Assembly (NCBI GenBank): GCA_904419525.1
Contig: CAJFRT010000002.1
Location: 62,001 to 126,000 of the forward strand
Length of the DNA stretch: 64,000 nt
DNA from: Candidatus Gallimonas merdae
GTDB taxonomy: Bacteria; Bacillota; Clostridia; Christensenellales; Borkfalkiaceae
Reading direction: 5' to 3'
How positions within the stretch are numbered: the stretch's first letter is position 1; each line of letters opens with the position of its first letter. Below, piece after piece: positions 33,808 through 42,078 of this stretch. The notes below the pieces were generated by a model that had not been told where the DNA came from, searched no databases, and saw only the letters and a program-made list of their open reading frames with translations. Position numbers and translations under genes: made by a program.

Positions 33808-34275
33808 TTACAGAATGGGCACGACGGTCGGCGTGACCTTGGCGCCATGCACGACAAGGTAGCAATAGGAAGGAGACGTATAGTCCCCCGCCGCGCCGGG
33901 ATTGACGCACAGCACGCCGCCGACCTCCGAAATATCCGCGCGGTGCGTGTGACCGTACAGGGCAACGGAACAGTCCAGCTCTTTCGCCCTTGCAGCAAGG
34001 CGGCCGAGCCCGCTCTTGACGCCGTACTTATGGCCGTGACAGCAGAAGATGCGCACCTGTTCGGCCTCGATGACCGCCTCTTCCAGGCCGTACGAAAAAT
34101 CGCAGTTGCCCTTCATGATATAGACCTTTTCCGGATTTTCCCTGCCGAAGTCACGCACGTCCGCCGAGCCGTCGCCCAGATGCACGACAAAGTCATTTTC
34201 CGCGAACAGTGCAAGCAGTTTTTCCACGTTCTTTTTTCTGCCGTGGGAGTCCGATAAAACCACAAACGTCTTCAT
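33808..34275 (-). CDS. yfcE: YfcE/MJ0936-family phosphodiesterase
   Basis: A compact 155-residue metallophosphoesterase. The metal-binding motifs are in order: VLSDSHGRKK, VHLGDGSAD, MKGNCDF, CCHGHKYGV and YGHTHRAD, with the family's closing NPGAAGDYTSPSYC. Members hydrolyse model phosphodiesters; the physiological substrate is not settled. ATG 34275 overlaps the stop of the preceding gene by 4 bases (ATGA), and a terminator follows, so it is the last gene of the ade operon. Confidence 0.93.
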   Translation of the reverse strand: MKTFVVLSDSHGRKKNVEKLLALFAENDFVVHLGDGSADVRDFGRENPEKVYIMKGNCDFSYGLEEAVIEAEQVRIFCCHGHKYGVKSGLGRLAARAKELDCSVALYGHTHRADISEVGGVLCVNPGAAGDYTSPSYCYLVVHGAKVTPTVVPIL

Positions 34276-35336
34276 AATTTTGCGTCCAGTGCGGCAAGCG
34301 CCCGCGCACGGTGAGAGACGGAATTCTTTTCCTCGTCCGAGGCCTCGCCGAACGATTTTTTCAGATCATAGCTGTAAAACAGGCTGTCATATCCGAAACC
34401 GCCCGTGCCGCGCTCGGACGGCAGGATCTCCCCTTCGGTGCGCCCTTCGGCAGTCACTTCCCTGCCGTCCGGAAAGACGAGCGCAACGGCACAGGCAAAG
34501 TGCGCGCGGCGGTCCGCCGCCCCGCTCAGATTTTTCAGAAGGAGCGCACGGTTGTCCGCGTCGTCCCCGCCCGAATAACGCGCGCTGTAAACGCCGGGCG
34601 CGCCCCCGAGCGCATCGACGGCGATCCCGCTGTCGTCCGCGAGCGCCGCATGGCCGGTTGCCCGGCAGACCGCACGGGCCTTTATCAGGGCGTTTTCAAG
34701 GAACGTCTCCCCCGTTTCCTCCACGTTGCCGGCAAAGCCCGCTTCCTTTTCCGACAGAATTTCCCACTGCGGAAAGATCGCGCGCATTTCTTTGAGTTTG
34801 TGCATGTTTCCCGTCGCCGCAACAACTTTCATATGATTTCCGATCCTCCTTTCGTACGCCACGCGCATTTCGCCCGTCGCGATGGTGACCCTGCCGCAAA
34901 GGACAAAGCCGTTCCTTTCGAGCGCCGAACGCATGGGAAAGTTTCCCTCGTGTGTGTCGATACGCACCGACTCCGCCCCGACGGACCGCGCATATTCGCA
35001 GGCCGCTTCAAAGATCAGGGAGGCGACCCCGCGGCGGCGGAACGCGGGCGCGACGGCCACGCGGTGCAGCGCGACGTAAGGGCCGCCGTGCAGCCACGCT
35101 CCGTCGATCGTGTCGTAGGCAGGTTCATGCGAAACGAGCACAAACGTGCCGGCGATCAGACCGTCCTCGCGCACCACATACAGCTCCCCGCGCGAAAAAT
35201 GTATGCGCGTATCCTGTTCCGTGGGCGGAAACTTCTGCCACTGATCCAGCCCCTGCTCTCTCAGGTAGCCGCGGGCGGCCTGCAAAACCTCTCCGACGGC
35301 CGCCAGATCTTCCTGTTTTGCGGGCTCAGCCCTCAT
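34272..35336 (-). CDS. GNAT acetyltransferase fused in frame to RdgB/HAM1 XTP/dITP diphosphatase
   Basis: One open frame of 354 residues covers two enzymes. Residues 1-168 are a GNAT acetyltransferase (HRVAVAPAFRRRGVASLIF is the acetyl-CoA loop). Residues 169-354 are a complete RdgB: MKVVAATGNMHKLKEM, ETGETFLENALIKA, ADDSGIAVDALGGAPGVYSA and GFGYDSLF; it removes non-canonical purine nucleoside triphosphates. Within the frame AAAGGAGGAT stands 12 nt before the RdgB ATG at 34832, so free RdgB may also be made. ATG 35336 overlaps ade by 4 bases. Nucleobase salvage (ade) and pool cleaning (RdgB) make a sensible operon. Confidence 0.88.
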   Translation of the reverse strand: MRAEPAKQEDLAAVGEVLQAARGYLREQGLDQWQKFPPTEQDTRIHFSRGELYVVREDGLIAGTFVLVSHEPAYDTIDGAWLHGGPYVALHRVAVAPAFRRRGVASLIFEAACEYARSVGAESVRIDTHEGNFPMRSALERNGFVLCGRVTIATGEMRVAYERRIGNHMKVVAATGNMHKLKEMRAIFPQWEILSEKEAGFAGNVEETGETFLENALIKARAVCRATGHAALADDSGIAVDALGGAPGVYSARYSGGDDADNRALLLKNLSGAADRRAHFACAVALVFPDGREVTAEGRTEGEILPSERGTGGFGYDSLFYSYDLKKSFGEASDEEKNSVSHRARALAALDAKL

Positions 35337-37060
35337 TCCTCCACCCCGAGCGAAGTATAGGAGAACGCGTCCACATCGAACAGTCCCTTGTCCGTCAGTT
35401 TGAGATGCGGAATGACGGGAAGCGCCAGAAACGCGAGCGTCATGAACGGGTCGTACCCTTCTTTTACGCCCATGCGGCGCGCGAGCGCGGAGATATGCGC
35501 CGTTTTTCCGGCGACCTGCCCGGCGGAAGCAGAGCTCATCAGCCCCGCAACGTCGAGCGGAAAGACCTCTTCGATCCCCTTTCCGACAAGCGCCATACCG
35601 CCGCCGGCCTCTTTCAGAAGCCGGACGACGCTTGCCATGGCGGCGTTGTCATCGCCGAGCACGACGAGGTTATGGCTGTCGTGCGCGACGGAGATCCCGA
35701 TCGCGCCGCCGTGCAGGCCGTAATCCTTGACGAGCGCAAGCCCGATGTTCCCGCTTGCAAAATGGCGTTCGACGACGGCGAGCTTGCAGAGCCCGTCCGT
35801 CAGAACGACGTCGCCGCCGCGGCTCTCCACGGGCACGATCACCTGTTCGGTGACGAGTTCGTTGGGGCGCACGTACATGGCGCGTGCGCGCGGACAATCC
35901 AGCGCGATGCGGAAACTTTCCGCGGTGACTTCGCCCACATGGACCGTGTTGCGCACGGCCGCCGGAAGATAGGGCGCGGCGGCAAATTTCGCTTCGCCGT
36001 TTTCCGCCACAAGCGTTCCGCGCTTCCACACGGCGGACACGTGAAAATCCGTCAGATCGTCCACCGCCGCAAGGTCTGCGACGTAAGAGGGCGCGATCGC
36101 CCCGCGCCCGCGCATGGCATAGCACTCCGCGACGTTCTTGGTCGCCATGCACACCGCCCGGTGCGGGCTGACGCCAAACGCGACCAGCTGCCGGAGCGCA
36201 TCGTCGATATGGCCGTGCTCCATGAGATCGGGCGCATGTTTATCGTCCATGCACAGGAGGAACCGGCGGAAATTTTCCGCCGTGACGAGCGGCGCACATA
36301 CCGCCGCATTGTTCGCCGAGGACCCACACCGGATCTGCACATACATGCCGCGCGCGATCTTTTCGCCGATCTCCGAAGCGGAAAGACTCTCGTGATCGGT
36401 CGCGATCCCGGCGCAAAGATAGGCATTGAGCGCATCGCCCACGACGCCGGGGGCGTGCCCGTCGGCAACTTTTCCGAATTTTTGCGCCGCCTCCAGCTTG
36501 GCGACCGTCTGCGCGTCCCCCGCGATCACGCCCGGATAGTTCATCATCTCACCCAGGCCGAAAAACGTGTCCTTGGCGAGTTCTTCCTGCGTGGCGCGCG
36601 CATCGAGAACGGCTCCGCTCGTTTCAAAGGGCGTTGCCGGAACACAGGAAGGCAGCTGAAGACAGACGTCGAGCGGGCTCACGTCGCCGGCGCGCAGACG
36701 GGAGAACGCCTCGTGAACATACTCCGCCCCCTCCACGCCGCAGACATTGACGAGCTCGTGCGGGTCCGCGACGATCGCGCAGGTACCGTGCGGAACGGCA
36801 AGGCGCGCAAATTCTTCGGGCGTGAGCATGGTGCTCTCCACGTGCATATGCGCATCGATGAGTCCGGGAATGAGGATCTTCCCGCCCGCGTCGTATTCCG
36901 TCTTTGCAGGATACCCGCTGCCGATGCCGACGATGACGCCGTCCTTCACCGCGACGTCGCCCTCTTCAAGCTCTCCCGTAAATACATTGAGAATGCGGCC
37001 GCCTCTGATGACAAGGTCGCATTCCGCGCGCTTCATGGCGCAGTCGATCAACTGTTTCAT
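35333..37060 (-). CDS. ade: Adenine deaminase
   Basis: Deaminates adenine to hypoxanthine and ammonia in purine salvage. The 575-residue protein belongs to the amidohydrolase superfamily: IPGLIDAHMHVESTMLTPEEF holds the first metal-binding His pair, VADPHE another, and the C-terminal adenine-deaminase domain has VAHDSHNLVVLG. The start is ATG 37060 rather than an open-frame extension to 37279, because a near-perfect promoter (37068-37096) ends just 7 nt upstream and the extension is AT-rich intergenic DNA. First gene of an operon with overlapping stop/start codons. Confidence 0.95.
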   Translation of the reverse strand: MKQLIDCAMKRAECDLVIRGGRILNVFTGELEEGDVAVKDGVIVGIGSGYPAKTEYDAGGKILIPGLIDAHMHVESTMLTPEEFARLAVPHGTCAIVADPHELVNVCGVEGAEYVHEAFSRLRAGDVSPLDVCLQLPSCVPATPFETSGAVLDARATQEELAKDTFFGLGEMMNYPGVIAGDAQTVAKLEAAQKFGKVADGHAPGVVGDALNAYLCAGIATDHESLSASEIGEKIARGMYVQIRCGSSANNAAVCAPLVTAENFRRFLLCMDDKHAPDLMEHGHIDDALRQLVAFGVSPHRAVCMATKNVAECYAMRGRGAIAPSYVADLAAVDDLTDFHVSAVWKRGTLVAENGEAKFAAAPYLPAAVRNTVHVGEVTAESFRIALDCPRARAMYVRPNELVTEQVIVPVESRGGDVVLTDGLCKLAVVERHFASGNIGLALVKDYGLHGGAIGISVAHDSHNLVVLGDDNAAMASVVRLLKEAGGGMALVGKGIEEVFPLDVAGLMSSASAGQVAGKTAHISALARRMGVKEGYDPFMTLAFLALPVIPHLKLTDKGLFDVDAFSYTSLGVEE

Positions 37061-37067
37061 ATCCCAG

Positions 37068-37096
37068 ATTATAACAGAAAACGGCCCGCAACGCAA
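37068..37096 (-). promoter_or_regulatory. Promoter of the ade operon
   Basis: Minus strand TTGCGT (37091-37096), 17 nt, TATAAT (37068-37073); the ATG starts where transcription should begin. Confidence 0.85.
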
Positions 37097-37168
37097 GCCG
37101 CTGACAGAATAAAGTATGAGTTTTTCCGCGAAGACAGGCTGCACAAGGCCATTTTCTGCATGACTTTT

Positions 37169-37337
37169 ATTTAGAAAAGTATCTAAATACATAAATTTTT
37201 GCGGAAAAAAGTTCTTTTGAAGGTGCTGAAAGGGTCCGCAATTCCCCTGAATTCGCGGTTTTCGTGCGATTTCCGCCATTTTACCCCAAAGACAGGGAAT
37301 CGTATTGCCGATTTTGTATTTAGAAAAATATCTAAAT
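37169..37337. repeat. Two copies of an ATTTAGA-N6-TCTAAAT inverted repeat, 149 bp apart
   Basis: Perfect 7-bp inverted repeats at 37169-37188 and 37318-37337 with near-identical spacers (AAAGTA, AAAATA). They flank AT-rich DNA without a gene in the ade upstream region. They could be operators or the ends of a small non-coding repeat element. Confidence 0.6.
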
Positions 37338-37342
37338 ATATA

Positions 37343-37873
37343 TTATGGTTCCGATTTTTGCAGACAATAGACGAGATGCGGCATTTCAAACCCGTAGTAG
37401 TGCTTGACGATCGTGCCGACGATCTGCATCCCTCCCCGCTCCGCAACGCGGCGGGAAGGAAGGTTGTTTTCACGGATGATGGAATACACCTCAGGAAAGC
37501 CGAGTTCTTCAAAGGCATAGCTGCGGCAGGCGGCAGCAGCCTCCGTCGCATAGCCGTTGCGCCAATACCGGCGGGCAAGCAGATAGCCGACCTCCGGGAC
37601 AAGCCTTTCGCCGAACGGCTGCATGGTGAGACCGCACTGTCCCAGGAACGCGCCGTCCGATTTGCGGATGACCGCCCACAGGCCGAAGCCGTCCCGTTCG
37701 TAGCGCTCCAGCTGGCGCGCAAGCCATTCGTCCACTTCCCGATCGGAAAACGCATGCTCATATGCATACATGGCCTCGCGGTCCTGCAGCGTTTCGCACA
37801 GGGAAGCCCTGTCCGCCGGAAGAAGCCTGCGCAGATATAGCCGCGGCGTCTCCGATATCATTTCATCTTTCAT
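37343..37873 (-). CDS. GNAT-family N-acetyltransferase (RimJ/RimL-like)
   Basis: A 176-residue acetyltransferase of the RimJ/RimL-like branch: SETPRLYLRRLLPADRASL at the start, EVGYLLARRYWRNGYATEA as the acetyl-CoA loop and IIRENNLPSRRVAERGGM near the end. The acceptor (ribosomal protein, antibiotic or small amine) is unknown. The ATG at 37873 overlaps the rluA-type stop by 4 bases, so it is the last gene of the feo operon. Confidence 0.88.
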   Translation of the reverse strand: MKDEMISETPRLYLRRLLPADRASLCETLQDREAMYAYEHAFSDREVDEWLARQLERYERDGFGLWAVIRKSDGAFLGQCGLTMQPFGERLVPEVGYLLARRYWRNGYATEAAAACRSYAFEELGFPEVYSIIRENNLPSRRVAERGGMQIVGTIVKHYYGFEMPHLVYCLQKSEP

Positions 37874-38682
37874 TCCTGTACCTCATGTTCCGAAACAAAC
37901 GTCATCTGTGCAAGGTAGGAAAGACTGCCGTCGCACACGATCCTCAGCCGCTTTGCGACCAGCCGCTGACGGGTCGCATGGTGCGCACGGTTGAACGCGC
38001 CGTCCCCGTACTTTTCATCGCCGACGATCGGGTGGCCGATGAATGCCAGGTGGGCGCGGATCTGATGCGTCTTTCCCGTGTGGAGCGTCACTTTGAGGAG
38101 GGACGTTCCTTCCGACGAAGAGAGCACTTCGTATTCCGTGACGATCTTTTCCCCGACGGGCCTGTCCGTGATCTGCACCCTGGACGACGCCGCGTCCTTG
38201 ATCAGATACGCCTCCAGAACGGCATGCGCCGGCGACGGCGTGCCGATCACCCGCGCAAGATATTCCTTTCCGACGCTGCGGCCGCGGAACGCACGCAGCA
38301 GTTCTTCCTCCGCCTCCCGCGTCCTGGCAAAGACGATAAGCCCTGCCGTGTTCCGGTCCAGGCGATGAATAAAAAAGACCTCCCCGCGCTCCCGGAGCGC
38401 AGAAAACACCGCCTCGGAATTGACGCCGCTCTCCTTGTCGGCGACAAGGACGTTCCCGTCCTCGTACACAATCCGGAACGCGGACTTCTCTTCCTGCGCG
38501 CGCGTCATATAATAGCGCACGACGTCCCCGCCTTTTAACGGAACGTCGGAGGAGACGCGCACGCCGTTCACCCGCACATCGCGGTTTTTCAGAAGCGAAC
38601 GCAGACAAAAGGAGGCCTGCGCACAGACGTTATCTGTGAACGCGGCGAGCGTGGTATTTTCGGGGACGAGGTATTCTTTCAC
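37870..38682 (-). CDS. RluA-family RNA pseudouridine synthase
   Basis: A 270-residue enzyme that isomerises uridine in rRNA or tRNA. An S4-like RNA-binding domain occupies the first 70 residues; the catalytic motif FFIHRLDRNTAGLIVFAR contains the conserved Asp, and KTHQIRAHLAFIGHPIVGDEKYG follows. The start is GTG 38682 with GAGGAACC upstream, inside the last 53 bases of feoB in another frame, so translation is probably coupled. Its presence in an iron-uptake operon has no obvious functional reason. Confidence 0.9.
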   Translation of the reverse strand: MKEYLVPENTTLAAFTDNVCAQASFCLRSLLKNRDVRVNGVRVSSDVPLKGGDVVRYYMTRAQEEKSAFRIVYEDGNVLVADKESGVNSEAVFSALRERGEVFFIHRLDRNTAGLIVFARTREAEEELLRAFRGRSVGKEYLARVIGTPSPAHAVLEAYLIKDAASSRVQITDRPVGEKIVTEYEVLSSSEGTSLLKVTLHTGKTHQIRAHLAFIGHPIVGDEKYGDGAFNRAHHATRQRLVAKRLRIVCDGSLSYLAQMTFVSEHEVQE

Positions 38683-40408
38683 GGCGGTTCCTCAAAAGGC
38701 AGAATGCGGCGACGGGAAGCGCGGCAAGCACAAGGCAGGGCGCGCCGCCCCTCCACAAAAAGCAGGCGACATAGCTGAGCAGAAGCGCGCTGACCGTCTG
38801 AAAAAGGGCATACAAGAGGGCGCGCTTCCAGCCGAGTTCACGGGCGGTGGCGGCGATCGCCGAGACACAGGGCGAACAGGTGAGCACGAACACGGCAAAT
38901 GCAAACGCAGAGGCCGCACCGTAGGGAAACCCTCCGCAGAGCATGGCAAGCGCCCCGGCCACGTTCTCCTTGGCCACAAGACCCGAGAGCGCGGCATAGG
39001 CAATGCGCCAGTCGTTCATGCCGGCGGGCGCAAAGAGCCAGCCGAGCCCGCGGCAGACGTCTGCGAGCATGCTCTCCTCCGCGCCGCACAGCCGGAACTG
39101 CCAGTCAAAGGAGGAAAACAGCCAGCTTGCAAGAAAGAATGCAAGTATGACGGTCGCCGTCTTTATTATAAACTGTTTTGCCTGAAAGAGCAAGGATCTG
39201 ACGACAAAAAGCGGCCGCGGACACTGCAGCGGCGCCAGTTCCAACACAAAGGGCGAGCGTTTTCCGCTGTCCGTCAGCAGAGCGGCGAGCAGCGCAAACC
39301 CCACGCCGAGCGCATATAAAAGCAGGACTGCAAGAAAGGGATCGGGAAAAAAGGAGGACGCCAGCGTGAGATAGACGGGAAGTTTTGCACTGCATGAAAT
39401 GTACGGAAGGCACAGAATGGTCCTCCGCTGCACCCGCCTGTCGTCCAAGCCGCGCGTCGTCAGAACGGCCGCGGCAGTGCATCCGAACCCCATGACAAGG
39501 GAAAAGACCGCCCTTCCGTTCAGCCCGATCCGGGAAAACGCCCCGTCCGTGAGCGCCGCAAGGCGGGACAGAAAGCCGCTCTCCTCCAGAAGAATGAGAA
39601 AGAGAAAGAGCATCAGGATCTGCGGGAGAAACCCGAGCACCGTGCCGAGCGCGGGAAGCAGGCCGTCCGCGAGCAGACTGCGCACGACGTGGGAAGAGAT
39701 CTGCCGCGCGAACCCGCCCAGAAACCCGGAAAAGAATGCCCCGACGCCGCTCTTCATGAGATCGCCCGGACTGTGCGGAGCAAAGGTGAAAAAGAAGGCG
39801 GCGGCCAGCATACACAAAAAGAGCGGCACCGCGAACCAGCCGTTCAACAGAAGCGCTTCCGTCCTTGAAAGTGTGACCCGCGCGGGGATATAGCAATTTT
39901 CGGGCAGAGACGGCGCCTCGCCCGAAAGCGGCTCAGACGCGAGAATGCGGGCCGCGTTCTGCGCGAGTTCCGCCCGCTTCAGCCCCTCCGCACAGAAGAC
40001 GGGGACGCATAAAAGCGCGGAAAGCGCCCTCTCGTCGACGGCCCCTCCGCGGCGCACGAACCGCCGTTTTTTGGTGAGCACGACCGCCGCCCGCCGCCCG
40101 CGGCAGAGGGAATAAAAGAGCGGCAGGACGCGCGCGAGCGTGGCACATTCCGCCACAAACAGCACGGGGGCGGAGGGATCGGCCATAAGCGCGGCGCGGG
40201 CGCCCTTTTCCTCCATGCTGCGCCCCTCCGCCGTATAGATGCCGGGCAGATCGACATATGTCGATCTGCCCGCGCCGAACGCGCCCTCTTTTTCGAGCGC
40301 GCCCACCGTCACGCCGTGCCAGTTTCCCACCTTTGCATGGCCGTGCGTGAGCGCGTTGAAGAGCGTGCTCTTTCCTGCATTTGGATTTCCGACCAGATAA
40401 ATCTTCAC
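38630..40408 (-). CDS. feoB: FeoB-type ferrous iron transporter, atypical
   Basis: Inner-membrane Fe(II) importer with an N-terminal G domain. GNPNAGKSTLFNALT (G1, residues 7-21), GNWHGVTVG (G2) and VDLPGIY (G3) are present, but the place of the G4 NxxD motif reads VVLTKKRRFV, so guanine specificity may be lost. The membrane part has the two gate motifs (GFGCTAAAVLTTR and CSPCVSAIAATARELGWK). At 592 residues it is shorter than the usual 650-770. GTG 40408 overlaps the feoA stop. Confidence 0.9.
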   Translation of the reverse strand: MKIYLVGNPNAGKSTLFNALTHGHAKVGNWHGVTVGALEKEGAFGAGRSTYVDLPGIYTAEGRSMEEKGARAALMADPSAPVLFVAECATLARVLPLFYSLCRGRRAAVVLTKKRRFVRRGGAVDERALSALLCVPVFCAEGLKRAELAQNAARILASEPLSGEAPSLPENCYIPARVTLSRTEALLLNGWFAVPLFLCMLAAAFFFTFAPHSPGDLMKSGVGAFFSGFLGGFARQISSHVVRSLLADGLLPALGTVLGFLPQILMLFLFLILLEESGFLSRLAALTDGAFSRIGLNGRAVFSLVMGFGCTAAAVLTTRGLDDRRVQRRTILCLPYISCSAKLPVYLTLASSFFPDPFLAVLLLYALGVGFALLAALLTDSGKRSPFVLELAPLQCPRPLFVVRSLLFQAKQFIIKTATVILAFFLASWLFSSFDWQFRLCGAEESMLADVCRGLGWLFAPAGMNDWRIAYAALSGLVAKENVAGALAMLCGGFPYGAASAFAFAVFVLTCSPCVSAIAATARELGWKRALLYALFQTVSALLLSYVACFLWRGGAPCLVLAALPVAAFCLLRNRRERIPRPRKYHARRVHR

Positions 40409-40626
40409 GTCTCCACCCCGATCATGCGCGCCGTCTCCGCGCCGAGCGCCGCCGACGAAAAGGCCGTGCGGACAAAATAGACCGTTCTCCGGCGGGAGAC
40501 CCTGACGAGCTCCACGTGTTCGCCCTCTCCGAGCCCCAGAGCGCGGAGCCTCTGCACAAGGCTCTGTTCGGCCTGAAGTTTCACGATCTTCAGCCGGTCG
40601 CCCGTATTTCCCTCCGCGAGCGTCAT
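40405..40626 (-). CDS. feoA: FeoA-family protein
   Basis: A 73-residue SH3-like protein that partners FeoB. It shows TLAEGNTGDRLKIVKL and LRALGLGEGEHVELV, typical of FeoA. The start is ATG 40626 with GGGAGGA upstream. Stop and feoB start share GTGA. No promoter is obvious between the gene and the terminator at 40664; transcription may begin within that region. Confidence 0.92.
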   Translation of the reverse strand: MTLAEGNTGDRLKIVKLQAEQSLVQRLRALGLGEGEHVELVRVSRRRTVYFVRTAFSSAALGAETARMIGVET

Positions 40627-40663
40627 GCCGTCCTCCCGCCGCAAACGTGCGTCAATAATAAAA

Positions 40664-40701
40664 AATGCGGAGAGGGACACGATTATGTCCCTTTCCGCAT
40701 T
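40664..40701 (-). terminator. Terminator of the DUF378 gene
   Basis: 16-bp stem 40664-40679 / 40686-40701 with one G-U pair; T-rich on the minus-strand 3' side. Confidence 0.85.
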
Positions 40702-40715
40702 CTCTTTCCGGGCGC

Positions 40716-40961
40716 TCAGCGCTCTCTGACCGTGCGGGCCTCTCTGTCGCCCTGCAATTTCAGCATACCGTTCGTGATGATGGGCGAAATGATCAGCCAG
40801 ATCGCTGCAGCGGCAATGATGCAGTAGACAATGATGGAACCCACCGTGCGCGCCCCGCCGAAGATCGCCGAGACAAGGTTGAAATCAAAAATGCCGAACA
40901 TTCCCCAGTTGAGCGCACCGAGCAGCACGAGAATATACGACAGCACGTTGAAAAATACCAT
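40716..40961 (-). CDS. DUF378-family small membrane protein
   Basis: An 81-residue protein with two TM helices. VLSYILVLLGALNWGMFGIF is the hallmark of the family, followed by a second helix GSIIVYCIIAAAAIWLII. Function unknown. The start is ATG 40961, 6 nt after AAGGAGG; the frame is open further upstream but without support. Stands alone between two terminators. Confidence 0.88.
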   Translation of the reverse strand: MVFFNVLSYILVLLGALNWGMFGIFDFNLVSAIFGGARTVGSIIVYCIIAAAAIWLIISPIITNGMLKLQGDREARTVRER

Positions 40962-41021
40962 ACTATCCTCCTTGCGCACAGTTTGTGCGGCCGCCGCCCT
41001 TTCATGCATGGGAACGGGACC

Positions 41022-41047
41022 AAAAAAGCGGCGGAAAATTCCGCCGC
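41022..41047 (-). terminator. Terminator of the Gfo/Idh/MocA gene
   Basis: Stem 41028-41035 / 41040-41047 with T6 on the minus strand, directly after the stop codon at 41051. Confidence 0.9.
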
Positions 41048-41050
41048 GCT

Positions 41051-42073
41051 TCACTCTGCCTTCTGTTCGGATATGCTGCGTTGGATCTCGTCCGCGATGG
41101 ACGCATCGAGCGCCGCCGCAGATGCGGGATATCCCTTTTCTCTTCCCTCAAACGCCGCAAGCGCCCGACGGAGCGCCGAGGCCATGGCGATCTCTTCCTC
41201 GCTCAGACGCAGGCCGTAAAAAACGTTCCTGTAAACGGGCTCTCCGCCCAGGGAGACCGAGATCAGATCGGGCGCGCCGAGATCGCACCCCTGCCCGCCG
41301 TATTGCGTATGCAGCGAAAACTCCGCCGCCTCCCCGCCGACGAGACGGACGCCGCCCGACGGTGACATCTCCCCGAGCGTCCCCTGTACCAGAACGCGCG
41401 TTCTGCGGACGGGAGAAAAATACTGGGCGTGCGAGAAGTCGTAGAGCGCCGTCCTGCCGCCGAAGGCAAGCAGGGCGAGCACACGGTCATGACCGTGCAC
41501 CGCACCGTCGCGGGGAATCCCGCGCCACTGCGTTTCGGCATACGGATCGTCGATCTGCACCGCACGCACCGCGGGAACGGCTTCTCCCGTCCCGAGCAGC
41601 GCGCGCACGAGCGCGACGGCATGATAGCCGTGACAGCACGACAGAGACACCGTGTGCACGTCGCCGATCAGGCCGCGTTCCAGGCAGCTTCGGAGCGCCG
41701 CAAAGCGCGGCTGCAGCGGGAACTGTTCGGCAAATTGCAGCACGTCTGCGCCATATTGCGTCAGACGGGCGCGCTCCTGCGCCGTCATGCCCGCGGGCGT
41801 TTCACTAAGCACCCGCAAGCCGCGGGAGAGCAGTTCCTCCGACACGGAACAGTTGCTTTGTTTGGACACGCAAACGAGGACGGCGTCACAGCCGAGCGCA
41901 TCGAGCGCCGCGACATCGCGGACAGTCGCAATGCCATAGCGCGCGGAGAGTTCCGCCGCACGCGCTTCCCTGCGGCAGAGCACGCCGGCGACCGACGCAT
42001 CTTTGAGTTTTTGTATGACAGAGATCCACATCTCCGCCCGCCAGCCCGCGCCGACGATCCCGATTTTGTTCAT
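41051..42073 (-). CDS. Gfo/Idh/MocA-family oxidoreductase, atypical active site
   Basis: A 340-residue NAD(P)-dependent sugar-type dehydrogenase or homologue. The Rossmann motif is IGIVGAGWRAEM at the N-terminus. Where most members have EKP with a catalytic Lys, this reads SETPAGMT, and the usual downstream GxxH is represented by SCCHGYHAVALV. It may therefore bind but not reduce a typical substrate, or act on an unusual one. It lies 5 bases after the zinc-ribbon gene and lacks its own ribosome site, so the two are probably coupled. Confidence 0.82.
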   Translation of the reverse strand: MNKIGIVGAGWRAEMWISVIQKLKDASVAGVLCRREARAAELSARYGIATVRDVAALDALGCDAVLVCVSKQSNCSVSEELLSRGLRVLSETPAGMTAQERARLTQYGADVLQFAEQFPLQPRFAALRSCLERGLIGDVHTVSLSCCHGYHAVALVRALLGTGEAVPAVRAVQIDDPYAETQWRGIPRDGAVHGHDRVLALLAFGGRTALYDFSHAQYFSPVRRTRVLVQGTLGEMSPSGGVRLVGGEAAEFSLHTQYGGQGCDLGAPDLISVSLGGEPVYRNVFYGLRLSEEEIAMASALRRALAAFEGREKGYPASAAALDASIADEIQRSISEQKAE

Positions 42074-42078
42074 AACTT

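Noticed and set aside
35333-37279. Longer adenine deaminase beginning at 37279
   Set aside because: The extra 73 codons run through the promoter and AT-rich intergenic DNA; the promoter at 37068 sets the start at 37060.
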